Shown here: positions 23,552-34,316 of the stretch, piece after piece
Layout: each line of letters starts with the position of its first letter
How positions within the stretch are numbered: the first letter of the stretch is position 1
Assembly (NCBI GenBank): GCA_015039365.1
Contig: WION01000014.1
Span: forward strand, 434,001 to 498,000
Origin: Amanita rubescens
Taxonomy: Eukaryota; Basidiomycota; Agaricomycetes; Agaricales; Amanitaceae
Direction of reading: 5' to 3'
DNA: 64,000 bases
Position numbers and translations under genes: made by a program
Notes under the pieces: generated by a model
What the model saw: only the letters and a program-made list of their open reading frames with translations
Told to the model about the DNA's origin: nothing
The model's database searches: none

Positions 23552-24734
23552 TTAACGGCGGTGACGGAAGCGTACAGTCAGTGCATCCACGACCTGGCTA
23601 GCAGTCGGTCTAACTGCCGGATCTTCGTTCCAACACCGTTGGAGTAGCTCTGAAAACCACTGATGATTGTTGATTTCTTCTGGCACGTCCGGTCTGCGAC
23701 CTTCTGATATCATACGTGCAACAGCCATATCCGACCTTCTTGATGTGAAAGGAACATCCCCCGTGAAAATCTGAAAAGATAGCTTCGTGTTTCAACGATT
23801 GAAGATGAATTTTGAGTAGGTTAATACCTCAATGACAGTCATAGCAAACGCAAATATGTCAGTGGCTGTAGTGAAGTGGGGTCCGTCATCTTCGTCATCG
23901 CCCAACGATAGCTCGGGTGCCATCCACCTAACTGGGCCTGCGGGTTTGGTGGTAGTGAAGTTACTGCGATCAATAACATGGCGAAGCTCGTAATCGGAGA
24001 GTACAGCGTGTCTGTCATCATCTACGAATATATTTACCTGTCACGCAATTCCGTGTAAGCGCAGGATCCTAACGAACATGTAACACACATACACCGCGTA
24101 GGTCTCCGTGTACTATAGGCTGTTCCTGTGAATGTAAATATTCGAGCCCTTGCGCGATATCCCGAACCTATCCACAAAGCTACCGTCAGTATTGAATTGC
24201 AAGCGCAAGGGATCATGATAGTAACCAGAAGAAGCCGATCGTCGAACGACGGGCTTTCATTATTCAGAAATCGTATTATATTGCCTTTGGCATAATACTT
24301 TATGACAAGCGCCGGCAGCGGCGACTGTTTGGTGTACCCATAACATTTCGCGACATTTTTGTGGTCAAGGGTGACCCAACGACCCACACATCGTTCCAGT
24401 GTCTATCGAAAGCGTCATGAATAAACGTGTTACACCAACTTCCAGCACGTACGGAACCAAAACGATCAATGTACTCCTTATCACGAAGATGACTCCCTCG
24501 GAATGCCTTGACGGCGACGACCTCGGGCAAGCCTAAGTAAGTCACTAAGATTATCCCCAGCAACATTAGTAAGATATAAAAACCTTGCACTTCGTGGTTC
24601 GCAGTGTAGAAGTCGGAGAACTCTCCAACGCCCAGAGGTTCACCACTTCTGAGTCGAAGTCTCCCTGTTAAATCCTCAAGCAGGTTTAGCACGGGATAAG
24701 AAAGATGATAAATGGGACACACAAGTTCGGGCAT
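23552..24734 (-). CDS. TKL-family protein kinase (atypical active site)
   Basis: Six exons (24734-24584, 24532-24453, 24402-24226, 24167-24093, 24037-23828, 23770-23552) join in phase to 303 residues, essentially one kinase domain. The glycine-loop region is GEPLGVGEFSDFYT. The beta-3 lysine is K59 in VVAVKAFRG. The catalytic loop reads VHGDLRG (HGD for HRD, D158). The metal-binding motif is D176-Y-E instead of DFG. The activation segment ends VRWMAPEL, with DIFAFAMTVIE and CWNEDPAVRPTASQV after it. Mushrooms carry many such tyrosine-kinase-like proteins. K and both D residues are kept, so activity is possible, but the DYE motif makes a weak or pseudo-kinase possible too. A broken paralogue lies at 10.8-11.9 kb and a fragment at 4.1 kb. 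Confidence 0.8.
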
Positions 24735-25728
24735 TTCAGAGCCAGGTCAAATCTGGGTGGGTCTCCCCGAGGCCAGCCCCCTTTTAAATGCTTGTGGGCG
24801 TCTAGTCTGCAAAGTCTAAAATGCTGTTAGTAGTATGTCGAAGTTTGGTTGAATACAAGGGAGATCCGACACCTGACTTTTTCCAGTACGCGTTTTTCCA
24901 TTGCTGTGAGTTGATAAAGTTTGAGTGATAGTGCATGTGATGGACTTCGCTGTGAACACTACTTATAGAAAGAGGTGACGGTATTATAGCGTTGTTTAGT
25001 ATTGCATGCTGACAACAGGATCTAATGATTCACTGACCCTTGCATACAAAGTTGCCTTTATCGTTGACGATACGGGTCGATGGAATCTCCGTGAATCTCC
25101 TTTCTACGGATATCACCGTCTTCTTACTATGGCAGCTGTGGTGGGAAAAGGGAGTGAATGAAACATTGACTAAACTGCCGGATGAAGAGACCTTGCTGTT
25201 GAACAACTGCCCTGTGCAAGACCTCGTGAAGCTGCAGGCCTGTATGCTACCGGCGATACCGGCTTGCCGGTGCCTCTCTTGGTGTGCGTTCCGCCAGGGT
25301 TTAGGATCCAGTGCACGAAGCCCATGTGGTAAGTACTAAGGACACCAGTTGCACCACAGATGCAAGACTAGATCTGCCCATGTTTTACATCATCTTCAGT
25401 TTTGCGGGAGTTGCCGTCGATAACGCCATTAGAGTAGCGCGCGCTTGATCGAGAACTCAGAACACCAAAGAAAGAAAGAAAGAAAGAAAGAAAACTTATT
25501 TCGCGCATTTACTGTATGAAAAAAGGGGAAAACGCCGCAAAATTGGTATACTTTTAGGTGTTACACTCGTATCGTAAAGAGAGGAGAAATGAAGAATTCG
25601 AGATCGGAGTCGAGAGAGTCTAAGTTAGTGCCCAGTCTTGTCCTAACTATAATAAGTTCGGCGAGGCCGTGCCGTAAAGTAACAAGGACTAGTTGAAGAG
25701 AACAGCATGGAACGCGGAGCCGTGATTA
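24735..25728. other. Intergenic with a microsatellite
   Basis: Upstream region of the minus-strand kinase and downstream region of epsin. It includes an AAAG microsatellite, listed separately. A plus-strand open frame at 25040-25339 has no recognised domain. Confidence 0.5.
25467..25490 (+). repeat. (AAAG)6 microsatellite
   Basis: Six uninterrupted copies of AAAG, about 240 bp beyond the 3' end of the epsin gene. Confidence 0.9.
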
Positions 25729-27637
25729 TTAGATATCAAAGAAAGGCCTCTCGTTATTCTGCTGCTGCTGAGCGAACGGGTTGTGGTGGGAACCTCCAGT
25801 TCGCTGAGCCAGGATGGCACGTCCGGCGTCAGTTTGGCCGTACCTGGAAGCCAAGAGTCAGAAACGCGCACTTCTCCATGCCCCAAAATCACGAACCTCA
25901 GTGTACCAATGTTACCGAAGGTATCTTGGCCATCATCGCGATTCGCAAACAGGTTTGCGAGATGTTGCTCATGTTCTGTGGCTTCTTTTCTTACTTGGAC
26001 ATTGACGGCAGGGTGAGGACTCTGGCGAAGTTGAGATGAAGGTGTCGTGGAGGTCGACAATGTGGATAGATTAGATGTGGAATGGGTGTCGTAAGTTCCG
26101 TGCAGATTAAATTGCGGTTGCTGTTTCTGAGTAGGTTGAGGGGATGGATTAAAGGACGATGGCGTCCCAGTTGGTTGGGGCGGAGCGAATGGGTTGTTTG
26201 ACCTGCCAGAATCCGTCAGCTGGGATCCACAGGCAATCGTGTTAGTTACTGACCCAAATCCAGTGGGCTGTGCAGAAAGCTGTTGCGCTTGTAAAAATAG
26301 ATTCTGGTGTTGCTGTTGTTGTAATTGTTGCTGTTGTAACTGTAGCCGCTGCAGTTGTTCTTGTTGTTGTTGCATCTGGAGCAACTGTTGCTGGCGTAAC
26401 CATTCTTCCTGCTGCGCTTGTTGTTGTGCCTGCTGTTGTGCCTGCTGCTGTTGAAGGAGGAACGCTTGTTGTTGACGCAGATACTCAGCCTATGACGTGG
26501 GTCAGGGTCACGAAGGTAGGCCTATCATTGTAACATACTTGAGCGGCTTCTTGTTCAGCTTGTTGTTGATACGGGTTGAACGACGTGAACTGAGTTTGGA
26601 CAGCAGTGAATTGAGGCTGTATCTGCGTGAGCTGAGGCTGCAATCCGACTGCGTAGGGTGAAGGGTCTGAGAAGGGGAAAGAGTTTGATGTCGAAGTCGG
26701 CGAGCTACTATCAAAATGGTTGAGCCATGATTTCGACCAAGTTAATAACGGACTCACAGTTGATTTTGCTCGTCAAACAGGGCGGCAGCATTGGAACTAT
26801 CCACGGCTTCTTTTCTACGTCTCTCCTCCTCCTCGCTGAGCTTGATGGCCCGTTCAACGTCTCTGTCCTCCGCTGCCCTCAGTTCTTCCGCTGCATGCGA
26901 TTTCTTGCTTTCTTCAATAGCACGCTTCAGATCTTCTTCATCCCGGTTAGGTCTCTTACTCGCAAGAGAGCCAGAGGGAACGGCTCCATTTTGTCTATTT
27001 GCGTTCTCGTCATCTTCATATCCATGGTCGTTCTCTAGGCCGATGTCGCCACCACCACGAATCATCCGATCGCGCATTTGCGCTCTCTGCCGCCGAGCCT
27101 CCCGCAGTCGTGACTCGTCCATCAAAAGCGCGGTGATGTCTTTCGCTTTTTGTCTGACGTTTGCACCTTGGTCTTTGCCGTCCTCATCGATGTACTGGAA
27201 CTCTTTGAGCGTCTTGATTATGTACAAATTATCGCGGAAATAAATGACGACATTCTCCGAACCCTGATGCAAGCAATAATCGAGTACTGTCAAGCTCTAA
27301 GTGAAAATCAGTATGTTCGCCAAGTATGACGAGAACCGGAGCACCTTGAATACATGTCGCCAATTCTTGCCCTTGTCATTCAGCCGCTTATCGAGCATTT
27401 CCATGATCTCAACAAAGTCAGTTCTGAATGTCAGAAAGCGGATCAGAGAGGGTGAGGTGATAGATAAGTTTGGTCACTCAACTGGTTGTACGTCAGCTGG
27501 GCGATTTCGTTCATCTGAGTTCCCGATGGGCCCCATGGGTCATTAGACGTGGCATCGCGGACCTTTGCCTGCGTATCCGAGTAACCTTTGGTGTAGTTTT
27601 TTGCCACTCGAAGGGCACCTTTCCCGAAGTGCTGCAT
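25729..27637 (-). CDS. ENT1/2-like: Epsin (ENTH-domain endocytic adaptor)
   Basis: Six exons (27637-27483, 27423-27345, 27296-26758, 26707-26539, 26489-25897, 25843-25729) join in phase to 549 residues. Residues 1 to about 140 form an ENTH domain: NDPWGPSGTQMNEIAQLTYN, RLNDKGKNWRHVFK, LTVLDYCLHQGSENVVIYF, KTLKEFQYIDEDGKDQGANV. Two ubiquitin-interacting motifs follow (EEDLKRAIEES near 197-210 and DVERAIKLSEEEE near 223-237). Then come a long Gln-rich stretch and NPF motifs (NNPFAPP; NPFAQQQQNN near the end) that bind EH-domain partners. The protein ends ERPFFDI. Epsins bind PtdIns(4,5)P2 at the plasma membrane and link ubiquitinated cargo to clathrin coats. The final intron splits the LRYGQ region and is needed to reach the NPF tail. 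The gene looks complete. Confidence 0.95.
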
Positions 27638-27740
27638 CTGTAGAGAATAATAGTGAGACGCAGCTGCGGCGTCGGTTGTAGTAATAGTATTTATTAGTCA
27701 GCATAAGACTGGTGATGTGAAGATGATTATAATTTACAAC

Positions 27741-27812
27741 ACACCGATGGTGAAGCGGTTATCATGCTTGCCTTCCAAGCAAGCGGCACGGGTTCGACTC
27801 CCGTTCGGTGTA
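27741..27812 (+). tRNA. tRNA-Gly(UCC)
   Basis: 72 nt without an intron. Acceptor ACACCGA/TCGGTGT, anticodon arm CTTGC-CTTCCAA-GCAAG with anticodon TCC, and T-arm CGGGTTCGACTCCCG. The discriminator base is A. It lies about 100 bp upstream of the epsin start on the opposite strand. Confidence 0.92.
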
Positions 27813-27814
27813 GC

Positions 27815-27820
27815 TTTTTT
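27815..27820 (+). terminator. Pol III terminator of tRNA-Gly
   Basis: A run of six T begins two bases after the tRNA 3' end. Confidence 0.8.
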
Positions 27821-27917
27821 GTCCAGTCACAACCACGCGTCGCCGCACGCCTTCATTGTCCCCCGGGACCGACGGCATGCTACTTACATCACCCTTCGTT
27901 TGCACCGATTCAAAGCC

Positions 27918-28614
27918 ATGGCAGTGAGCGCCTCTAGACCTCCTCACAAACGTCTTAGGACCTCCGCCTCTCCAATTCCTACCATCTCTTCCATTGACTC
28001 CGCAACGTCACGTACAGCACCTGTCCCAAGCAAATCTCCTAATCCTCTCGGATGCAGCTCATGCCACCGCTTATTGTCTGTCATGCAAGGACAGCTTCTT
28101 TTCTGCTCTCGGTGCGCGTATAGAAGCGCGTCTAAACGTCAGAGCAAACCAAATTAACAAATTCTATATCCAGGTGTTCTGCACCGACCTGCGCTGTCTG
28201 CTCTCGGACTTGCACCGCACGTGTTCCGTCGCAGCCACCCACACCCCACCTCACCTGGTCGCCCTCGCCTTCACCTCCGCAGTCTCCCCGCTACCCTAAC
28301 ACGTCAGATTTGGAATCGGACGTCCACCTAACGTTCAGCAGTAGTAGCACAGGAAAAACCGGCCATGTCACGGGCAAGCGCAGAAAAGCATCCCAGGACG
28401 ATTTCATAGACCAGATCAGTAACAGCGACGGATCTGAGGACGATTATGGCATCGGACCCGGTTGCGGCCGCACCGTCTGTCGGGACTGCAGCGTTGAGAA
28501 TATCCAAAGGTCGATCATTTTTTTTCATTTTATGTCCGACGTTTTTGATCTCTGACATTTCCCATTTTCACGTGCAGTAATACGATATCCTGTTATGACT
28601 GTTACGGCCATTAA
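27918..28614 (+). CDS. Small CxxC zinc-binding-type protein, unknown
   Basis: Three exons (27918-28111, 28174-28509, 28578-28614) join in phase to 188 residues. The ATG lies in CCATGG, a good context. After a basic, Ser/Pro-rich N-terminus come CSSCHRLL, then CSRCSAPTCAVCSRTC (formed across the first intron), a Ser-rich acidic linker, and CGRTVCRDCSVENIQ with SCYDCYGH as the last residues (made by the second intron). The paired CxxC/CxC spacing is that expected of a structural zinc-binding, treble-clef or RING-like fold. All three exons contribute cysteine pairs, which supports the gene model. I do not recognise the family by name; a nuclear or ubiquitin-related role would be a guess. Confidence 0.75.
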
Positions 28615-29291
28615 GCTAAGTATTATAATGCACGGGTACTCTTAGGACCTGCTCCTCCCGCTAGGGTAATTAATCGCATTCTTTTTCTTTTTTCTTTGAT
28701 ACCGTGATGCCAACATCTAGTTTTCCTCGTTCCTCCAATGTACTGCTACATGCACTTGCACAATACGGCTTCTTACGGTTTAATTAATGTCACTGCTGCC
28801 TCGTTGACATATTCGACGGATAAAGATCTTATCACTCTAGCATGTCATACTTATGTCGTGTGGGCGCGAGCGGTGATATTATGAAACTCCACGGCCTTGC
28901 TCAATGGGGCCCAGGACCATGCCGTCATGCTCAAGGTCGCAGTCTACTACACTTGCGGGGATACTTATTGGGCATTTTTAGTTACGATTTAAGTTCTAGC
29001 TCCTGTTACAGGACTGTTAGAAGCGACACGAGGCCACATGTGATCAAGATCGTCGTTGCGTCACCGAACAAGGCCACGACCAGCTGACTTTTTTGATGAA
29101 TCTTAAGTAAATGCTACAAATAAGTCTATTGTGGGAAGTACCACGAATGTATGTAAATATGTTATGCCAGGTAATGCGGGTTGATGTCTATTGCTACATG
29201 GGCGCAGTACGTTGCGTTATAATCAATAATAACCGAGTCTCGAGAAGCGTCATTCATTTATGGAACCGTACCCAAAGACCGCCCTATTAAA
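28615..29291. other. Intergenic between convergent genes
   Basis: 3' flanks of the plus-strand CxxC gene and the minus-strand P450. No exon or repeat recognised. Confidence 0.6.
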
Positions 29292-31503
29292 TCAAATGAG
29301 CATGACGACATCAAAGTTACTCGGGATTGCACCAACCTTGACATAAAGCGTTAGAGCATTGCTAGGCCAGATCTTTTCAATAGCTTGTCGGCCTTTGCGC
29401 TCTTTCCACTCAGGAGGAGGTAGTGAACCTTCGGGCTGATATTCTGGAGCGAGGGAGAAGGAGGAAAATTGTTGCAAGAGTCGGATCAGGAAATATGTTA
29501 ACTCGTTGTACGCATAATTTTGGCCGAGGCACTAACGATGCACGAAAAGATTAGCCTTGAGAGCGATCAAAGGCCGTAGAGATACACTTACGATACGCGG
29601 GCCCGCGCTGAAAGGCAGGTACATGGTAGGATTGGCTAAGAACTGCGCGAGCCGATCAGGCTCCAACCATCGCTCTGGCTTAAACTCGTCTGCGTCGGCG
29701 CCCCATAGCGCCGGATTACGTTGAGTAAGTAGAGGGAGATAGGTAAGAATGGTTCCTGCTGGCATATAGAAAGATCGAGGTTCCGAGCCTGGATATGTTC
29801 CATCCGCGGGGGGTAGGACACAAGCGGATCTCGATTCGCGCACGTTCAAGGGAACCGGGGGGAACAGTCTGAGCGCCTCGTTGATAACGGCGCGCACTGT
29901 TGAACCGGAGTTATCAACCCTGTGAATATTTTCCTAGACTTGGCTGCGTACCGTATTTCATCTGCTTTATACTTTCGTACGTAGGAACTTGATCGCCGCA
30001 GATATTTAAGACTTCGGCACGCATTTTTGCGGCGACATCGGGATGAGTGGCCATGAAGTAGGTAACAAATGTCAGTGTGCACGACGTCTATTTATTTAAT
30101 CGGCTTTAATAAGTTTGATATATTCCCACTAGTCGGTACTTACTGTATCCCTAGCAGCGAGGAGCATGCTCAGCAACTGGTCTCGAATGAGTACAGGGTC
30201 TGAAATGATCATCAGCGTTCCTCCCAGATGGGTATCAACGGGGCGCCGGCTCACCATCTGTGCTATCTGCCAAATGTTGCAGAAACGTCTTATCCCCTAC
30301 GGGGCTGCTGGTCCCGTAAAATTTGGATCGTTCTTTTTCGTGCAGAGCCATTTTGACGAGGGGATCGAGCCATTCGCGTATACGATGTGCATTTTCTTGG
30401 TTTCTATCCCGGAACAATTCAAATAGCGGCCAATAATAGCCAATCCGTGCTCGTCGTGTGACTTCCTGCTGGGCCATTTCAAACGCTTCCACGAACGAAC
30501 CCCACGTATCTTCTGTGGCGGAGCCTTTGGGACCCATGCGGGTAGAACCTGGAACAGGTAGCGAAGCCGATAGCGTTTCGAGGTTCGTTCCAAATAGAAA
30601 TTCGGAAGCAGCGTCTATCGAGAAGCGTGCGTATAAATCTTGCGCTTCGCACGCTTGATTGGATGATGAGAGGTTACATAGTATCGACAAAGTTTGCGAC
30701 GTGAATTTCTCAAACGTATCAAAATCGGAAATACGTTCTCGGGCAAAAAAGGGCCGCGCGACGGCACGATGCTGATGTTCCGTGAGTGGCTGACCTAGCG
30801 AAAACGGGAACAAGGACAAACCATTTTCCATTGCTAATACACGAAAAAGGCATGAGATAGGAATTATCTGCGATAGTGCGATGCTTACCTCGTCATCGCG
30901 GTTAAAGATGCCTTGGCCTAAAAAGGTCTCCCTGCGCCCAAATGAGCATGACAGCGGCGATAAAGGTTTATTACCCACATTCTCTCCTTTTGCAACTTGC
31001 CCCTCCAGAAGTGATTGAAACCGGAAGCAAGCGCGAATTTCGCGTGCTGCTGATCCATCGTTATGATCTGTCCGTGTCAAGAGCACTGTCAGTTTATAAG
31101 GCACGGAACGAGGAGTGTCACGAACGGTGTCAGTCCAGAGTATCCTTAGGTTAAGCGTAGTACTTCTGTATTCTTCGAAGAGGCGCAAGTATACGTCGAG
31201 GGTATAACTGTTCTTGAAGTCGCGCATCATCTGGAGAAGAATGTCGATATTTCCAGGCCATTTCCCGACGACTCGAGGAATGGGCGCGGCACCTAGTTGC
31301 CGGGCCTCTCGGTGTTGCGATAGCAAAGTCCATTGTCTTCTGGCGATGGTGGACAAAATCATAAAGAAAATATACACTGGGAGGGAGAGCCAACCAGGAT
31401 TCCATTTGGAAAATCGAATAACGGCGACAAAGGCAAGAGAAGGTACAGCGATGGTGCGCCATAGATCAAGGGCAAGTCTGAGACGGAAGTTGGAGGGGTC
31501 CAT
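29292..31503 (-). CDS. Cytochrome P450, CYP63-like
   Basis: Nine exons (31503-31126, 31067-30979, 30931-30889, 30833-30822, 30771-30255, 30199-30144, 30087-29952, 29896-29592, 29531-29292) join in phase to 591 residues. The N-terminus has hydrophobic segments (IAVPSLAFVAVI and LPVYIFFMILST) for ER anchoring. The I-helix is LLAARDTTSCTLTF, the ExxR motif is INEALRLF, PERW follows, and the haem motif FSAGPRICLGQ has ligand Cys513. That Cys is the first codon after an intron. Exon 4 is only 12 nt and encodes QWKM, needed to restore the usual WKxHR pattern before ARPFF. The nearest group by pattern is CYP63/CYP52-like alkane or xenobiotic hydroxylases of wood-decay fungi. A TATAAA lies on the minus strand about 30 nt upstream of the ATG. 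The substrate is unknown. Confidence 0.93.
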
Positions 31504-33250
31504 TGTGAGGAAAGTAGTAGGATTGATTGAAATTTATAAAGCTTCGCGTTCGGGCACTGTAGTCCTGCATCGTGATTTGCAAAGTCCACATGAGAAATCG
31601 GGAACAGTCGTGATGCGCAGGGTTGATCAGGGTCATCTATGTCGGAGTAAACAGGACCAAACCGGATATTGCCCTGAACCGACCGAACCCACGTGTAATA
31701 TGTCTGTCGGACGTCCCCGCATCAGAACTTTGCCCGAGCGCAGTGCCCGGAACAAAGGTCTTGAGGCGCCAAGCACCAGTGCGCCATGCCGAGGTCCCGT
31801 ACAGACATACGGATGCCCGGCTATCTGACATAGGCGGACCAGGGCGGACCTGAACATTGGCCTTTATCGGTTTCCTGATTCTTAGTCTGATCCCATACCT
31901 AAGCTAGTTTGACCCTGCATTCCCAACTGGCTTGTGAATACTTACCTCGCGGGTTTCACGGGCAGCATAATTCGGTTGTCGCCTGTGACCGCGCTGCGAT
32001 AGGCTAGGATAGGCCGTATTTAGATGGTGCCGTTTGACAAGATCATTAGGTAATAGTCGTTTCAACATAAGTCTGTTCCTGTTCCTCACGCCTCTGTCGG
32101 TTCCTCGTTTCCGTTCGGTCATTGCCCGGGGATTGAATATCCACATCCGACTTTCTGTCACACAACTTCCAAACCTGCGCTTGATTGACGATACCGAATA
32201 CCGGAGGCACAACGTCCGAACCTAACTTGCGATGTGCAAACGTGGTACAAGGCAGGTCACGTCAATGTAGCAAAACCGAACGTCATCGATATTGTTTAAT
32301 CGGTCGGTCGGAGACAAATCCCGCAAGCGAAAACGTTATTCAATGCCTGGGTTCATTGGGCGACGCGCTGTCAATTAGCTGGGACGGCTGGAGATGTTCA
32401 TTTTGAGGCCAAAGGCGACTTATTCCCGACATGTTGAATTCATCTGACGGCGCTCCCTGTCCATTCTGTCGGTTAGAATCAGATTATCTACGGCAGATAA
32501 TCGATGGCAAATGACCTAGGATATTTCCTTCTGTGTGTAAACGACTGGCTCCAAAATAGAACAGCGGAAACCTGGTATCGGACCATCTTGCTCTGTTTAA
32601 ACCATCTCTGATCGGAGGATGGGTCGCCGCAACAGAGAACATCAGCGCAAGCTGGAACTTTCATCCTTCCATAATTTGGGGGACAAGAAAGAGATAATTA
32701 GTCAACTCTTAGTGCATCTCGCAGATGTCATGCAAAGACCGCCAACATCACGTATCGTATGACAAAACGCCGTATCACCCTACAAATTCATCAAGACATC
32801 CTTGAATAGAATTGCTGTTCTAAAAGGATATTTCTTGGACGGTTGCGGTCGCGATTAGATTATCTGATGGTATGGAGATGTGCTTAAATGACAACGTCCT
32901 GGCTGCGGCCGTTGACAATGTTTGTTGCTTCTATTCGGTTCACGGCAGGAGCAAACACAATCCGATGACACATGTACCACTTTTGTATGCGTGAAAGTAA
33001 GAAGCTTTCAAGCTCAATCAGTAACGTGCCAGTTTCGTTTCATTTACCTTCTCATTTTCAAACACCCGCAGGGATCCTCGATGTATTTCTTAACACCCCA
33101 CATTTTCGGTCACAACTTGGCTGCCCGTTTGACACTCATGGGGGTAGAATGGGACCGTGATGCTTACTGCGCACAAGAATTTAACGATGATATTAATAAG
33201 GATTCATAACTCATGCCAATACCTTTGTTGGGTAAGGTGGATAAATTAAT
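31504..33250. other. Intergenic, nothing recognised
   Basis: Short antiparallel open frames at 31630-31860 cancel each other and look random. A small stem (GATTATCT...AGATAATC) lies near 32482-32503. No exon chain or repeat family seen. Confidence 0.5.
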
Positions 33251-33264
33251 TTTGGGTCCAAACT

Positions 33265-34010
33265 CAGCGTGCAAACCTGTGTACGCTGATTATTACATCA
33301 CGAGCGCTGAGCGCTGGGCCATGAATGTCGTGGGCGTCTGTATTGAAAACGCTGTGCAAGGTGCTTATTGCAAACACCATTCACACCTACCATGGGCTCC
33401 TTCCCAACTTTTTCTTCGGCTTTTGTCAAGACGGTAGGGACTCGGGCCGCTGCCATTGCAGGTTTATAAGGTGTCGGAGAAACATTCTTACGACTACTGC
33501 GCCCCAGAGGTATATCCCTCTCGCAACTCAACCTTTCTCTCTGATTGCCTTGTATAGGATGCCGTTCGTGAACCGGCAGAGATGTCGACATCTGTAGGGG
33601 GCTTCGGAACAGTACGAGGCTACGAGTGCCTTTCGCTGATCCGACAATCCGATGCCAGACAGACATGTCTAAGTCAGTCGTCTGGTCTATGTTTTATTGA
33701 TGACCTGTAGGTGTTTCTGGAAGGTGATAAAAAAATGATCCGGGAGAAGCTGGCTGCTTATGTTAGTAACCGCCGACCGAGGCACATTGAAAGGGACACT
33801 GTCGATTGCGATATCAAAAATTTCGACTGCCTTGCAAGCACTTTGAATGTCTGTGACTTCGAAAAGGTGAAATTTTAGATTCCCTCCCTAGCGGAATTGC
33901 TGGCACGCCCAGGAAGACGACGAAAGACGAAAAAGAAATCCTCAGGGGAGTTGCGATGGCAACAGTAGTAAACGTAAAGCCATGCTGAGAGCATTTGCTG
34001 CTGTCAAGTC
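33265..34010 (+). pseudogene. Copy A of the helical-domain (4HB) gene family, decayed
   Basis: It aligns by eye with the intact copies at 43.3-44.5 and 54.5-55.5 kb over several blocks: the upstream 'TGCAAACCTGTGTACGC' segment and GTGGGCGTCT, then 'CTTTTGTCAAGACGG...CAGG' (the start of the coding region), GGTGTCGGAGA, and 'TTGAAAGGGACACTGTCGATTGC', equivalent to FERDIDDC. Indels and stops break it throughout. It lies just upstream of HMG-CoA synthase. Confidence 0.65.
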
Positions 34011-34130
34011 ATGCTGGTTCGACGGTTAGTGAAAAGTACACTTTCGCGATGCCAGAAAAACCTGGGGCGCTCTCAGTTTTTTTAATCCTGACTTGTAATG
34101 GACGTCCTGATTAGGGATAACCTCGTCCAA

Positions 34131-34191
34131 GTCTGGAGCTTCTCGACATTATGTAAGGCGTCATATTATATAATGTCCAAAAGCTCTAGAC
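34131..34191. repeat. Imperfect 22-bp inverted repeat
   Basis: GTCTGGAGCTTCTCGACATTAT is matched by an inverted copy ending at 34191, with four mismatches, separated by about 17 bp. It lies 125-185 bp upstream of the HMG-CoA synthase start, so it may be a regulatory palindrome or a small element relic. Confidence 0.6.
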
Positions 34192-34255
34192 GAGAATGGG
34201 AAGAAGTTTGGGATCGTACCATGTGTCTTGTTTATTATTTTCTCAACCTATGGGC

Positions 34256-34262
34256 TATATAA
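34256..34262 (+). promoter_or_regulatory. TATA box candidate of HMG-CoA synthase
   Basis: TATATAA lies 55 nt upstream of the ERG13 start codon, in a CT-rich leader. The spacing is plausible for a short 5' untranslated region. Confidence 0.5.
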
Positions 34263-34316
34263 CCCTGTCACTCTGCTTCTCACCTTATCCTCCGTTGCTA
34301 CTTTTCTTCGACCGAG

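Noticed and set aside
26194..26533. Plus-strand frames with long Cys or Val runs
   Set aside because: They are the antisense of the Gln-repeat coding region of epsin.
31623..31857. Open frames on both strands around 31.63-31.86 kb
   Set aside because: Mutually antisense, no motif, no splice partners.
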